Assembly (NCBI RefSeq): GCF_041295575.1
Contig: NZ_CP160452.1
Span: 806,001-870,000, forward strand
DNA length: 64,000 bases
Source of the DNA: Sporosarcina pasteurii
GTDB taxonomy: Bacteria > Bacillota > Bacilli > Bacillales_A > Planococcaceae
Reading direction: 5' to 3'
Part shown: positions 17,983-27,772 of the stretch, one piece after another
Layout of the letters: every line of letters begins with the position of its first letter
How positions within the stretch are numbered: position 1 is the first letter of the stretch
The notes under the pieces: generated by a model
Databases searched by the model: none
Told to the model about the DNA's origin: nothing
Seen by the model: the letters and a program-made list of their open reading frames with translations, nothing else
Translations under genes and position numbers: made by a program

Positions 17983-20736
17983 ATGTTGAAATGGTTTAAA
18001 ACGTTGACAAATCGCCTGTTTGGCGAAGAAGTTGAAGAAAAACAACATGTAGAAAATATGGATGATCAATATAAAAACGAGAACAATCCAAGCGAACAAA
18101 AGACAAGGCCGGCATTCCGCTTCCCGATAATTACGGATGCAGAAATTTATGGTTGGGATGAGGACGATCTGGATGATTATCCACGACAAGTTGCCCCATC
18201 TTCTTCCAATCAGGAACTAGATGATTATGAACCTATTCCTCTATATAAAAATGAGAGATGGCCATCCCAGAATGTCCAAGTAAACGTACATAGAGCTAGT
18301 CAGTCACCAAGAGAAAAAGTAATTGAAAAAGAAGAAGTAGTACCGGAACAAGTAGAAAGTCCTTCTAGCGATACAACTGATACTGCTAGCAGAAGAAAAA
18401 CGTCAGATCGTTTCGTGCCGACGAAGGTACCTTCTCCGATATACGGTTTCTCACCTCCTAAGGAGCAACACAGCGTTGATGAAGATGAGAAAAAGACGGA
18501 ACAATATACACTTCATCAAGAGCAAAGTGCACAGGAGAAAGAATCGAAAAAAGAAATTTTACAGGATAATAAAACAGAGGAAAGAGGTTTTATTCAAGAA
18601 ACTACACGATTAGGTGTAGTGGAAGAGGAACCGGAAGATCCTCAAGTAAATGTAAATCTCGCTATTGAAGAGAGTGAAGCACCTCAGGTGAACGAGGAAT
18701 TAAGTCAGTATCCAAAACTCGAAGATTCACCGAGAAATGAAATTCAATCGCATCCAGGAGAGTCCATTCAAGATGAGTTAATCAACCAACAAAAAGAGTT
18801 AGAACTAAATCACGAAGATGAAATGCTTCAAATGGAAGAACAATCAACTCAGATTGAAGAGCAACATCAAGATGTGACAGTTTCCAATCAAGCCGGTTCA
18901 GTAAGTTCCCTAGAGAATGCTGTTTCACCTATGGTAGAAGCAGAAACAGTTGTGGAAGAACAGGCATCGCATCAAATAAATGATAAAGTACATCCGGAGA
19001 AAAAAGAACGAATTGAAGAGCCCGCAATGACTTGTCTTGAAGAGCAAGCGGAAACTGAAAAGAGCCTTCTTCAAAATAACGAAGATCACAAGAGCGAAGG
19101 TGCCGCAACAATTGAAACAGAACAAGTAGCTGAGCAAAAAAGAGAGAGAATCGTTCCTTTTAATGTCTTAATGCTAAAATCAGATAAAGAGAAATTAAAA
19201 TCAAAGGAAAAAGAAACACCAAGAGTAATACCAGTGCAGCCGAGTGTGCAAGACAATCAAACAATCGAAAAAACAGAAGTGGTCGTCGAAGACAAAGCGG
19301 AAGAAACTCCGGAATTTGAACATTATGTATTTCCATCCATCGAGTATCTAGTTCCGCCAGAATCGCAAATTGAAGATACGGAATGGTTAACTTCTCAATC
19401 CGAAAAACTAGAAGAGTCTTTGTCGCATTTTGGCGTGCAAGCAAATGTCATTGATGCTGTGCAAGGACCTACTGTCACACGATTCGAATTAACAGTCGGT
19501 CAAGGGACGAAAGTGAGTCGTGTTCGAAACTTAACAGATGATTTAAAACTAACACTGGCGGCGCGAGATATTCGAATCCAAGCACCAATTCCGGGGAAAA
19601 GTTCAATCGGCATTGAAATTCCAAATCGGAATGCACGTGCTGTACGTATTTCAGAAGTGATTCAAACAGACTCATTTAGAGACTCTGATTCTCCACTAGA
19701 GGCTGTATTAGGCCTAGGACTAACAGGAGAACCTGTAACTTTGGATCTTAGGAAAATGCCGCATGGGATGATTGCTGGAGCGACAGGCTCTGGTAAATCT
19801 GTTTGTATCAATTCGATTTTAATCAGTTTGCTTTACAAGGCATCTCCAGCTGAATTGAAAATGATGTTAATCGATCCGAAAATGGTTGAATTAGCGCCAT
19901 TTAATGGGATTCCACATTTAATTAGCCCAGTCATTACAGATGTTAAAGCGGCAACTGCTGCGTTAAAATGGGCCGTCACTGAAATGGAACGTCGCTATGA
20001 ACTATTGGCGCATGCGGGCGTAAGAGATATTGAAAGATATAATAAGCAAGTTTTGGATAATCGACAGTTTTCATTGAAAATGCCTTATTTATTGATCGTT
20101 ATTGATGAGCTCGCTGATTTAATGATGATGGCACCGAGCGATGTTGAAGTTTCAATTAGTCGAATTGCACAAAAAGCGCGCGCTTGTGGTATCCATTTAA
20201 TTATTGCAACACAACGTCCTTCAGTTGATGTGATTACGGGGATTATCAAAGCAAATATTCCAACACGTATCGCTTTTTCAGTTTCCTCACAAGTCGATTC
20301 ACGTACAATGATTGACACAAATGGTGCTGAAAGATTACTCGGAAGAGGTGATATGTTGTACGTAGGGAATGGAGAGTCTTCCCCTGTGCGCCTGCAAGGG
20401 ACATTTGTCACGGATGACGAAATTGAACGTATAATAGAGCATGTTCAAAATGAAGCATCTCCGACTTACTTGTTTGGGCAAGAAGAATTGTTGAAAAGTG
20501 CGGTAGATGAAGAAGAAGATCCACTGTTTTTAGAAGCTTGTCAGTTTATTTACGAACAAGATAGTGCATCGACTTCAATGTTACAAAGAAATTTTAGCAT
20601 CGGTTACAATCGCGCGGCTAAATTGATGGATCGGCTAGAAAAACTAGATTTTATATCGCCACAACAAGGTAGTCGAGCACGTGATGTTTACTTAACTGAA
20701 AGTGATTTAAATGAACTTAAAGAGACAATTCTATAG
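17983..20736 (+). CDS. sftA: soluble DNA translocase SftA (FtsK/SpoIIIE family)
   Basis: Septum-associated DNA translocase of 917 aa that clears chromosome ends from the closing division septum. Residues ~20-430 are a long, acidic, Glu/Gln-rich linker with no membrane helix, which distinguishes SftA from SpoIIIE/FtsK. The motor follows: Walker A GATGSGKS around residue 600, Walker B LLIVIDELADLMM around 700, the FtsK block ATQRPSVDVITG and a C-terminal winged-helix gamma domain (about 850-917) for sequence reading. ATG 17983 is preferred to ATG 17968 because of GGAAAGAG between them. Its own promoter lies just upstream; murC follows. Confidence 0.95.
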   Translation: MLKWFKTLTNRLFGEEVEEKQHVENMDDQYKNENNPSEQKTRPAFRFPIITDAEIYGWDEDDLDDYPRQVAPSSSNQELDDYEPIPLYKNERWPSQNVQVNVHRASQSPREKVIEKEEVVPEQVESPSSDTTDTASRRKTSDRFVPTKVPSPIYGFSPPKEQHSVDEDEKKTEQYTLHQEQSAQEKESKKEILQDNKTEERGFIQETTRLGVVEEEPEDPQVNVNLAIEESEAPQVNEELSQYPKLEDSPRNEIQSHPGESIQDELINQQKELELNHEDEMLQMEEQSTQIEEQHQDVTVSNQAGSVSSLENAVSPMVEAETVVEEQASHQINDKVHPEKKERIEEPAMTCLEEQAETEKSLLQNNEDHKSEGAATIETEQVAEQKRERIVPFNVLMLKSDKEKLKSKEKETPRVIPVQPSVQDNQTIEKTEVVVEDKAEETPEFEHYVFPSIEYLVPPESQIEDTEWLTSQSEKLEESLSHFGVQANVIDAVQGPTVTRFELTVGQGTKVSRVRNLTDDLKLTLAARDIRIQAPIPGKSSIGIEIPNRNARAVRISEVIQTDSFRDSDSPLEAVLGLGLTGEPVTLDLRKMPHGMIAGATGSGKSVCINSILISLLYKASPAELKMMLIDPKMVELAPFNGIPHLISPVITDVKAATAALKWAVTEMERRYELLAHAGVRDIERYNKQVLDNRQFSLKMPYLLIVIDELADLMMMAPSDVEVSISRIAQKARACGIHLIIATQRPSVDVITGIIKANIPTRIAFSVSSQVDSRTMIDTNGAERLLGRGDMLYVGNGESSPVRLQGTFVTDDEIERIIEHVQNEASPTYLFGQEELLKSAVDEEEDPLFLEACQFIYEQDSASTSMLQRNFSIGYNRAAKLMDRLEKLDFISPQQGSRARDVYLTESDLNELKETIL

Positions 20737-20819
20737 ATTAGAAAATGCATAATTGAAAAGAAAATTGGAAATAGATAGATGAGGATAAGGGATGCCAAAA
20801 GGTCCCGGGAGGTTGCAAT

Positions 20820-22136
20820 ATGACATTGTTTCATTTTACAGGAATTAAAGGGTCTGGGATGAGTTCGCTTGCGCAGATTTTACATGATTCCAACTACCAA
20901 GTACAAGGTTCAGATGTAGGGAAATATTTTTTTACTGAAGATCCGTTACGTGAAAGAGGAATTTTGATTTATCCTTTCAGTGCGGAAAATATTAAAGAAG
21001 GAATGGTCGTCATTGCGGGAAATGCTTTTTCAGACGATCATCCTGAAATTGTAAAAGCAAAAGAATTGGGTGTAGAAGTTGTTCGTTATCATGAATTTTT
21101 AGGGAACTATATGGAAAGATTTATTTCCATTGGCGTCACAGGTTCTCATGGGAAAACATCAACGACAGGACTTCTTGCTCATGTGATTTCAGGCTATGCG
21201 CCGACTTCCTATCTTATCGGAGATGGAACTGGAAAAGGTGTTCAGGATAGTCAATATTTCGCATTTGAGGCTTGTGAATATAAGAGACATTTTCTTGCAT
21301 ATGAACCAGATTATGCGATTATGACAAATATTGATTTCGATCATCCTGATTATTTCAAGGATTTAAATGATGTTTTAAATGCATTTGGTGAAATGGCATT
21401 GCGGGTGAAAAAAGGGTTAATTGCATGTGGGGATGATCCTCATTTGCAAGAAATTCAAGCGAATGTACCAGTTGTATATTACGGATTTGAAGAATCCAAT
21501 GATTTTGCTGCAAAAAACATTCATAAGACATCAACAGGGTCAACATTTGATGTTTATGTTAGAAATGAATATTATTTCACCTTTACGATTCCTCTAACGG
21601 GCGATCATGCGATTTTAAATGCATTAGGAGTCATTGCACTTTGTCACTACGAAGGAATTCCAGCGACACATGTGCAAGAAAGGTTATCTAGTTTCCATGG
21701 GGTAAAACGAAGATTTTCTGTTGCGGAATGTAAAGGACATATTATTATCGATGATTATGCACATCATCCGACTGAAATTAAGGCTACATTACAATCAGCG
21801 AAACAAAAGTATCCAGACAAAGATATTATCGCGGTATTCCAACCGCATACATTTACTAGGACAGCGGCATTACTAGATGAATTTGCAAAAAGTTTATCTG
21901 AAGCAGATCATGTTTATTTATGTGATATTTTTAGTTCTGCCAGAGAACAAGAAGGTAGTTTGACAATCGAGGAATTGATTGCCAGAGTTCCGGATGCACA
22001 GTATTTAGCACTTGAAGATACGGCACAATTAGATAAGCATGGCAAGTCGGTATATTTGTTTATGGGTGCAGGGGATATTCAAAAATATTTAAATAATTTT
22101 AAGCTGCATATCCATAAAAATGAAACTGCTTCCTAA
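20820..22136 (+). CDS. murC: UDP-N-acetylmuramate--L-alanine ligase
   Basis: Mur ligase of 438 aa that adds the first amino acid (L-Ala) to UDP-MurNAc with ATP, in the cytoplasm. The N-terminal UDP-binding glycine motif [14 protein letters not shown] is at about residues 8-21, the ATP P-loop [10 protein letters not shown] at about 108-117, and the Mur histidine/asparagine region and YAHHPTEI at about 316-323. GGGAGG is 7 bases before ATG. It follows sftA after 83 bases, as in B. subtilis, and ends in a terminator. Confidence 0.97.
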   Translation: MTLFHFTGIKGSGMSSLAQILHDSNYQVQGSDVGKYFFTEDPLRERGILIYPFSAENIKEGMVVIAGNAFSDDHPEIVKAKELGVEVVRYHEFLGNYMERFISIGVTGSHGKTSTTGLLAHVISGYAPTSYLIGDGTGKGVQDSQYFAFEACEYKRHFLAYEPDYAIMTNIDFDHPDYFKDLNDVLNAFGEMALRVKKGLIACGDDPHLQEIQANVPVVYYGFEESNDFAAKNIHKTSTGSTFDVYVRNEYYFTFTIPLTGDHAILNALGVIALCHYEGIPATHVQERLSSFHGVKRRFSVAECKGHIIIDDYAHHPTEIKATLQSAKQKYPDKDIIAVFQPHTFTRTAALLDEFAKSLSEADHVYLCDIFSSAREQEGSLTIEELIARVPDAQYLALEDTAQLDKHGKSVYLFMGAGDIQKYLNNFKLHIHKNETAS

Positions 22137-22164
22137 ACTGTCAGACTTTAGAAGCAATGAATGA

Positions 22165-22198
22165 GACGGGTGGCTATATTTTAGCGCTCGTCTTTTTT
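22165..22198 (+). terminator. murC terminator
   Basis: GACGGGTGGCTA...TAGCGCTCGTC imperfect stem followed by six Ts. Confidence 0.7.
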
Positions 22199-22270
22199 AT
22201 CCTTTAAATATTCGGAGAAATAATTTGTATTGAAAAGAAGGATTATTGAATTCAATGTCGAATTTGAATA

Positions 22271-22287
22271 TTAAACGTAACGTTTAA
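22271..22287. promoter_or_regulatory. 17-bp perfect palindrome overlapping the ytxH promoter
   Basis: TTAAACGTAACGTTTAA is a perfect inverted repeat with a one-base centre. Its right arm contains the GTTTAA of the sigma-B-like promoter, so a protein bound here would compete with RNA polymerase. No known regulator assigned. Confidence 0.5.
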
Positions 22288-22307
22288 ATTTCCTCTAAAT
22301 AGGGAAT
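22282..22307 (+). promoter_or_regulatory. sigma-B type promoter of ytxH
   Basis: GTTTAA (22282-22287), 14-base spacer, GGGAAT (22302-22307). The sigma-B consensus is GTTTAA-N12-15-GGGTAT, so one base differs. B. subtilis ytxGHJ is likewise sigma-B controlled. Confidence 0.7.
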
Positions 22308-22403
22308 ACCAATGTTATGGATATAATAAGAAAAGCTGTTATATGAAACTGTATCTTTTTAGCTATTCATTTATTACAAAACTAAAAGTGAGGAGATTAG
22401 ACG

Positions 22404-23090
22404 ATGAGTGAAATTAATACAAAAAAGCCAAGTTACAATGAAAATCGTTTCAATCATGAATATGATTCGGAGAACAATCAGTATGAAAATGTGACAGGTG
22501 AACCGACGTATCTGCCAAGTCAATATTCACAAAGAGGCTATACCGACACTTTTTACGATGAGAATGAGGAGACAGGTGCAGGAAGCTTTTTATTAGGCGC
22601 TGTCATCGGTGGTGTAATAGGAGCAGCAACCGCATTATTCCTGGCACCGAAAACAGGCAAAGAAATGCGTAGTGAATTTTCGACGCAAGCGGTCCAGTTT
22701 AAAGACAAAAGTATTGAACTAAGTGCCATTGCAAAAGACAAAGCGTCTGAATATGGCTCAGTTGCAAAAGAAAAGGCAACTGTATACGGTACAATTGCAA
22801 AAGATAAAGCGACGGAATTTGCATCGACAGCAAAAGAGAAAACTGACGGCGTTACCAAAACGATTCAAAAACAATCTGGACAACTAGTTGATAAAGTAAA
22901 ATCTGTTAAAAATAATGCAAATATCCCAATGGATGATGGAACCGTATCATTCGAAGGGGAAGAGACAATAGATTTTATTGATAAAACAAATGAAAAAGTG
23001 CAAGAAGCACTCGAAACTGTTGAAGAAAAAACAACTCAAACTGCTGAAGCGTTAAAAGAGGCTGTTGCAAAAAATACATCTGAGAAATAA
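22404..23090 (+). CDS. ytxH: YtxH-domain general stress protein with 11-residue repeats
   Basis: Protein of 228 aa. Residues 1-50 are polar, ~52-75 form a glycine/alanine-rich membrane-associating helix (GSFLLGAVIGGVIGAATALFL) followed by the APKTGKEMR signature of YtxH, and ~110-153 contain four 11-residue repeats of the pattern AK[DE]KA-x6, like LEA-type amphipathic helices. The C-terminal part is a charged helix. B. subtilis YtxH is a sigma-B general stress protein of about 150 aa, so this version is longer. GTGAGGAG precedes ATG. It is followed by a terminator; the ytxG and ytxJ partners are not present here. Confidence 0.85.
   Translation: MSEINTKKPSYNENRFNHEYDSENNQYENVTGEPTYLPSQYSQRGYTDTFYDENEETGAGSFLLGAVIGGVIGAATALFLAPKTGKEMRSEFSTQAVQFKDKSIELSAIAKDKASEYGSVAKEKATVYGTIAKDKATEFASTAKEKTDGVTKTIQKQSGQLVDKVKSVKNNANIPMDDGTVSFEGEETIDFIDKTNEKVQEALETVEEKTTQTAEALKEAVAKNTSEK
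22731..22862 (+). repeat. four tandem 33-bp repeats inside ytxH
   Basis: Units start at 22731, 22764, 22797 and 22830, each beginning GCAAAAGA and encoding 11 residues (AKDKASEYGSV, AKEKATVYGTI, AKDKATEFAST, AKEKTDGVTKT). Confidence 0.85.
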
Positions 23091-23094
23091 AAAA

Positions 23095-23128
23095 GAAGCA
23101 CAAACCTAATACGGTTTGTGCTTCTTTG
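23095..23128 (+). terminator. ytxH terminator
   Basis: Perfect stem GAAGCACAAACC/GGTTTGTGCTTC followed by TTTGT. Confidence 0.82.
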
Positions 23129-23276
23129 TATCAGCATTCAATTGGGCAGATCCCTACAAAATTTGTTGAAGTTAATAATATATCGATGTAAATATTGATT
23201 TAAAATCTATTTGATGACATGTCATTTATGATTTTTATAGATAATGTCGATTTTCGTAAAAATAATAGCGTATAGC

Positions 23277-23305
23277 GTGACTTTTCTAAAATGATTGACT
23301 ATAAT
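23277..23305 (+). promoter_or_regulatory. sigma-A type promoter of aroA
   Basis: GTGACT (23277-23282), 17-base spacer, perfect TATAAT (23300-23305), about 80 bases before the aroA start. Confidence 0.5.
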
Positions 23306-23383
23306 AAATCTATTATCAAAAATGTAGCATATTCCTCTTTAGACGAAAAAGAGAAGGTATGTGCAGGGGGGAGAAGGACAGAG

Positions 23384-24460
23384 ATGGGACACCATAATTT
23401 AGACGAGTTGAGAGATAAAGTTGATGGCTTGAATACAAAAATATTAGATTTAATTAACGAGAGAACTGAAATTGTCCAAGAGATTGGTAAAGTAAAAGAA
23501 AAGCAAGGTGTCAATCGTTATGACCCAATCCGCGAACGCGAAATGTTAAATTTCCTGAAGGAATATAATAAGGGGCCGCTTCCAAACGGTGTAATGGAAC
23601 ATATTTTCAAAGGGATTTTCATGTCTGCGCTTGAAATTCAAGAAGATGAGCAACGCAATACACTGCTCGTTTCTCGTAAGAAGAAAGCTGAAGATACAAT
23701 CGTGACAATTAACGGAGAAGAGGTCGGTAATGGCGTACCGTCATTTATCTTCGGACCGTGTGCAGTAGAATCATATGAACAAGTTTCTACGGTTGCGCAA
23801 GCGTTAAAAGCAAAAGGTCAAAGACTATTAAGGGGTGGTGCTTACAAACCACGTACATCACCATATGATTTCCAAGGTCTAGGACTAGAAGGCTTGAAAA
23901 TTTTAAAGAGAGTCGCTGATGAAACCGGACTCGCAGTTGTGAGTGAAATTGTTACACCTTCACATCTTGAAGAAGCTTTGGACTATATCGATGTCATTCA
24001 AATCGGTGCCAGAAACATGCATAACTTTGAATTGTTAAAGGAAGCAGGATCTGTTAATAAGCCTGTTTTACTTAAGCGAGGACTATCTGCTACGCTTGAC
24101 GAGTTTATCAATGCGGCTGAATATATTATCTCCCAAGGAAACGATCAAATTATTCTTTGTGAGAGAGGAATTCGGACTTACGAGCGCGCTACACGAAATA
24201 CGCTTGACATTTCAGCGGTTCCAATTTTAAAACAAGAGACTCATTTACCAGTATTTGTGGATGTCACACATTCAACTGGAAGGCGTGATTTGCTCTTGCC
24301 AACTGCTAAAGCAGCAATCGCTGTAGGAGCAGATGGCGTAATGGCGGAAGTCCATCCAGATCCTGCAGTTGCGCTTTCAGATTCGGCTCAACAAATGGAT
24401 CTTGCCCAGTTTGATGAATTCTACAATTCAATCCTGGACTATTTAAAAATTCATGCATAA
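23384..24460 (+). CDS. aroA: bifunctional chorismate mutase / DAHP synthase
   Basis: Fusion of 358 aa, the same length as B. subtilis AroA(G). Residues ~1-90 are an AroQ-type chorismate mutase ([21 protein letters not shown]...), which in this type also serves as the allosteric regulatory domain for prephenate/chorismate feedback. Residues ~110-358 are the type I-beta DAHP synthase that condenses PEP with erythrose 4-phosphate ([28 protein letters not shown] and the metal-binding AEVHPDP). ATG 23384 is 5 bases after AAGGA; the open frame upstream lacks homology. First step of the shikimate pathway. Confidence 0.96.
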   Translation: MGHHNLDELRDKVDGLNTKILDLINERTEIVQEIGKVKEKQGVNRYDPIREREMLNFLKEYNKGPLPNGVMEHIFKGIFMSALEIQEDEQRNTLLVSRKKKAEDTIVTINGEEVGNGVPSFIFGPCAVESYEQVSTVAQALKAKGQRLLRGGAYKPRTSPYDFQGLGLEGLKILKRVADETGLAVVSEIVTPSHLEEALDYIDVIQIGARNMHNFELLKEAGSVNKPVLLKRGLSATLDEFINAAEYIISQGNDQIILCERGIRTYERATRNTLDISAVPILKQETHLPVFVDVTHSTGRRDLLLPTAKAAIAVGADGVMAEVHPDPAVALSDSAQQMDLAQFDEFYNSILDYLKIHA

Positions 24461-24469
24461 TCATTTAAT

Positions 24470-24500
24470 GCCGGACCTTTTGGGTTCGGCGTTTTTATTT
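24470..24500 (+). terminator. aroA terminator
   Basis: GCCGGACC/GGTTCGGC stem followed by GTTTTTA. Confidence 0.78.
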
Positions 24501-24575
24501 TTAAATCGCATACTAACAGTGGAAAGTAAGGCGAAATTATGTTTTAATGACGTAGAAGGATAAATTAGGGTATTA

Positions 24576-24603
24576 TTGACAGTAAGCATTATCTGACTAT
24601 GAA
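24576..24603 (+). promoter_or_regulatory. candidate ccpA promoter
   Basis: TTGACA (24576-24581), 16-base spacer, TATGAA (24598-24603). About 140 bases upstream of ccpA. Confidence 0.45.
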
Positions 24604-24744
24604 TCGTTGAAGTTTGATTGGAATAAATACTATAAGCCAACTAACTCGGTTGTCTATAAATGTTAAATAGCTGATAGGATGTCTATACTCAATAACAATG
24701 AACTGACTAATAATTAAAAATTACTTCAAAAAGGAGACATGTCG

Positions 24745-25743
24745 ATGGCAATTACAATATATGATGTAGCGCGAGATGCTAATGTCTCAATGGCAACGGT
24801 ATCACGTGTCGTAAACGGAAATCAAAACGTAAAACCTTCAACAAGAAGGAAAGTCCTAGAAAGTATAGAACGCTTAGGATATCGGCCAAATGCAGTTGCA
24901 AGAGGATTGGCGAGTAAGAAGACGACAACAGTTGGTGTAATCATCCCGGATATTTCCACGAGTTTCTATGGAGAGGTGTCCCGAGGGATTGCTGATATTG
25001 CGACGATGTATGAATACAATATTATCTTATCCAATTCGGATGAACGTTCTGAACGTGAACTTGAACTACTGGTTGACCATCTTGGTAAGCAAGTAGACGG
25101 AGTCATTTTTATGAGTGACTCAGTTTCTGCTGAAGTGCGACAAGAGATGTCTAGGTCCCCTGTGCCAATCGTGCTAGCGGGAACGATAGACACTGAAGAA
25201 CAATTTCCAACTGTTAACATTGATTATGAACAAGCTGCCTATGAATCAGTCGTAAAGCTGATTGACAATGGACATAAAGAAATTGCTTTTGTAACTGGCC
25301 CATTAAGCAGGGATATTAATCGCGTGCATAAAAAAGCCGGCTATGAACGCGCATTAAAAGAGGCGGGTATTGAACTAAAAGAAGAGTATGTATTTGAAGT
25401 AGATGGTACATATGACGATTCTTATGAAAGATGGCAAGAGATTGAGAAGCTCGAGCAACAGCCAACTGCATTTTTCGCAAGTAATAGTACGCTTGCGGTA
25501 GGTATTTTAAATGGTATTCGAGATGCGGGTTACTCTGTACCGGAAGATTATGAAATTATTTGTTACGAGCATTCGAATCTGACGCGAATTGTAAGACCTC
25601 AATTAACTTCAGTTGTTGTGCCATTATACGACATTGGAGCGGTATCCATGCGATTACTCACGAAATTGATGGACAAAGAAGAAGTAGAAAACCTACAAAT
25701 TAACTTACCTTATCATTTCGTTGATCGCGATTCATTGAAATGA
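24745..25743 (+). CDS. ccpA: catabolite control protein A
   Basis: LacI-family master regulator of carbon catabolite control, 332 aa. The N-terminal helix-turn-helix [20 protein letters not shown] (residues 3-22) and hinge helix ([12 protein letters not shown], about 46-57) are nearly identical to B. subtilis CcpA; the rest is the periplasmic-binding-like core that docks HPr-Ser46-P. ATG 24745 is 8 bases from AAAGGAG, while ATG 24739 is only 2 bases away. Neighbouring acsA, acuABC and ackA are classic members of its regulon. Confidence 0.96.
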   Translation: MAITIYDVARDANVSMATVSRVVNGNQNVKPSTRRKVLESIERLGYRPNAVARGLASKKTTTVGVIIPDISTSFYGEVSRGIADIATMYEYNIILSNSDERSERELELLVDHLGKQVDGVIFMSDSVSAEVRQEMSRSPVPIVLAGTIDTEEQFPTVNIDYEQAAYESVVKLIDNGHKEIAFVTGPLSRDINRVHKKAGYERALKEAGIELKEEYVFEVDGTYDDSYERWQEIEKLEQQPTAFFASNSTLAVGILNGIRDAGYSVPEDYEIICYEHSNLTRIVRPQLTSVVVPLYDIGAVSMRLLTKLMDKEEVENLQINLPYHFVDRDSLK

Positions 25744-25745
25744 AA

Positions 25746-25799
25746 GAGACTTCCCTATAACCGGTACTAAAACAATCGGTCATGGGAGAGTCTTTTTTT
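25746..25799. terminator. terminator between ccpA and acuC
   Basis: AGACTTCCCTATAACCGGT and ATCGGTCATGGGAGAGTCT form an imperfect long stem, followed by seven Ts on the plus strand. Lies between convergent genes. Confidence 0.8.
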
Positions 25800-25842
25800 A
25801 TTCAAATATATGAAAATGTCTTTCAGAATGCTTTTAGCTACT

Positions 25843-27000
25843 TTAGTTATTCGTACGTATTGTATGAAGGGCTTGTTCAAGCATATGTGCATTTTTCTCT
25901 TCGATTTCTTTTTTTCTAGGAATCGGTTTATATAATGGTTCCGGGTCTTCCCAAGTCTGAATAAGTGTGATTGGCGCTTCTTTCTGCCATCTATCTAACC
26001 ATTTTTGCGGTAATGGGCCAGTCGGTTGCTCCTGACCACTCATCGCAATCCATAAATGTGCCCAAGCACGGGGAACTACACGCCAAATGTCGTACCCACC
26101 ACCACCAACTGCTATCCAGCGACCATCGCAGTATTCATCTGCAATTTCCTGGGCAATACGTGGGATTTCTTTATAAATATTCATGGTTCCATATAAGTGC
26201 GTTAAAGGATCAAAATAATGGGCATCCGCACCGTTTTGAGTAAGGATCACATCGGGCTTAAAATATTCGGTGACTTCCATCATAGCTGCTCGATAAATGG
26301 CTAAAAAGGAATCATCCTCTGTAAAGGCATCGATGGGAAAATTAAATGAAGTGCCGTAACCAGGCCCATTCCCGCGCTCGGTTATTTTCCCAGTACCAGG
26401 GAATAAATAGCGTCCAGTTTCATGAATAGATAATGTACAAACATTAGGGTCATCGTAAAATGCCCATTGAACGCCGTCCCCGTGATGTGCATCTGTATCG
26501 ATATAAAGGACTCTGGCACCGTATTTTTGTTGCATATACTTAATTGCGACAGAACTGTCATTATACACACAAAATCCTGATGCACGCCCCTTGAATCCAT
26601 GATGTAATCCGCCGCCAAGATTTAGTGCGTGCCTTGACCGTCCCTCCATTACTTCATCTACAGCTGTTAATGTTCCACCTACAAGTAGTGCACTTGCTTC
26701 ATGCATATTTGGAAATATAGGTGTATCTTCCGTTCCTATACCATATATTTCTCCCGCTGCAGGAGACAGTTCACCTTTCCCAGCTTTTTTTACAATTTCA
26801 ACAAACTTTTCATCATGGACTAATAAGATTTCCTCGTCAGTCGCAATGCGAGGAGGAATAATATCCTCAGCTTGAATCGCGTTGATATTTTTCAGTAAAT
26901 CAAGCGTTAATAGTATTCGCTTCTGATTAAAAGGATGCTCGTCCGAAAATGAATAACTGAGTTGATCTTCTGAGAAAATGAAAACAGCATTTTTCTTCAT
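25843..27000 (-). CDS. acuC: acetoin utilization protein AcuC, class I deacetylase
   Basis: Histone-deacetylase-fold protein of 385 aa. The zinc/active-site segment DTDAHHGDGVQWAFYDD (about residues 168-184) and GGGYDIWRVVPRAW (about 296-309) are family signatures. In B. subtilis AcuC removes the acetyl group from acetyl-CoA synthetase AcsA and so re-activates it. Its ATG overlaps the acuB stop by four bases (ATGA), so translation is coupled. Last gene of acuABC. Confidence 0.95.
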   Translation of the reverse strand: MKKNAVFIFSEDQLSYSFSDEHPFNQKRILLTLDLLKNINAIQAEDIIPPRIATDEEILLVHDEKFVEIVKKAGKGELSPAAGEIYGIGTEDTPIFPNMHEASALLVGGTLTAVDEVMEGRSRHALNLGGGLHHGFKGRASGFCVYNDSSVAIKYMQQKYGARVLYIDTDAHHGDGVQWAFYDDPNVCTLSIHETGRYLFPGTGKITERGNGPGYGTSFNFPIDAFTEDDSFLAIYRAAMMEVTEYFKPDVILTQNGADAHYFDPLTHLYGTMNIYKEIPRIAQEIADEYCDGRWIAVGGGGYDIWRVVPRAWAHLWIAMSGQEQPTGPLPQKWLDRWQKEAPITLIQTWEDPEPLYKPIPRKKEIEEKNAHMLEQALHTIRTNN

Positions 27001-27644
27001 AGATTAATCCCAGGAACATTAGGCCACAATACTTCAAAGCCTTCTGCTCTTAATCCTTCAATAATAGTAAGAGGGTTCATCGTCTTGACACGGATAACAA
27101 GAATTTTGGTTTCAGTATTTTCTTTATCAGGATAAACGAGAACGCTTAAAACATTCGTTTTTTGTTCATAAAAGACTTTCGAAACTTCATACAGAATCCC
27201 GGGAACGTTTGGTACACGTACTTCAATTTGAGACCCGGGCTGATTAGCACCTGTCAATTCGATATACTTATAAAGTAAATCGGTTTCAGTTATAATCCCT
27301 ACGACTTCATGATTGGAGACGATTGGTAAACAACCAATTTGCTTGTCGTAAAAGAGGAGTGCAGATTCTTCTACGAAATCCATTGGATGGCCAGTAATTG
27401 GATTTCGTGTCATAATTTTAGCCAATTGGGTTTGATAAATCGCTGTATCTTTTTCGTTTGTTAAAGACGAAGGAACAGCTTCTTTCAAATCGCGATCTGT
27501 AACAATTCCAACAAGTGTGTTCGATTCATCTAAGATTGGCACATGACGAATCTTTTTTTCGCGCATGAGATCGATGGCTTCTTTCACCGTGTTTGTCGTT
27601 AATAAAGTTTGCACATCTCGAACCATAATTTCTTCGATTAACAT
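26997..27644 (-). CDS. acuB: acetoin utilization protein AcuB (CBS-ACT)
   Basis: Protein of 215 aa with two CBS domains (about residues 1-60 and 78-135) forming an adenosyl-ligand binding module, and a C-terminal ACT-like domain (about 140-210, starting QIEVRVPNVPGILYEV). It presumably senses energy state or amino acids; its exact role in acetoin/acetate metabolism is not known. Middle gene of acuABC, overlapping acuC by four bases; 128 bases separate it from acuA. Confidence 0.94.
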   Translation of the reverse strand: MLIEEIMVRDVQTLLTTNTVKEAIDLMREKKIRHVPILDESNTLVGIVTDRDLKEAVPSSLTNEKDTAIYQTQLAKIMTRNPITGHPMDFVEESALLFYDKQIGCLPIVSNHEVVGIITETDLLYKYIELTGANQPGSQIEVRVPNVPGILYEVSKVFYEQKTNVLSVLVYPDKENTETKILVIRVKTMNPLTIIEGLRAEGFEVLWPNVPGINL

Positions 27645-27772
27645 GATTACACCTTCTTTTTATCTTGAGTAAGAAAATTCAAGATCTATTTTGCAAGTCT
27701 AGGTTAAATACTATGATGATTCTTTGGGATAGTGTAGTTCTATTACTCTATTCATAATTAAATAGCATAAAG

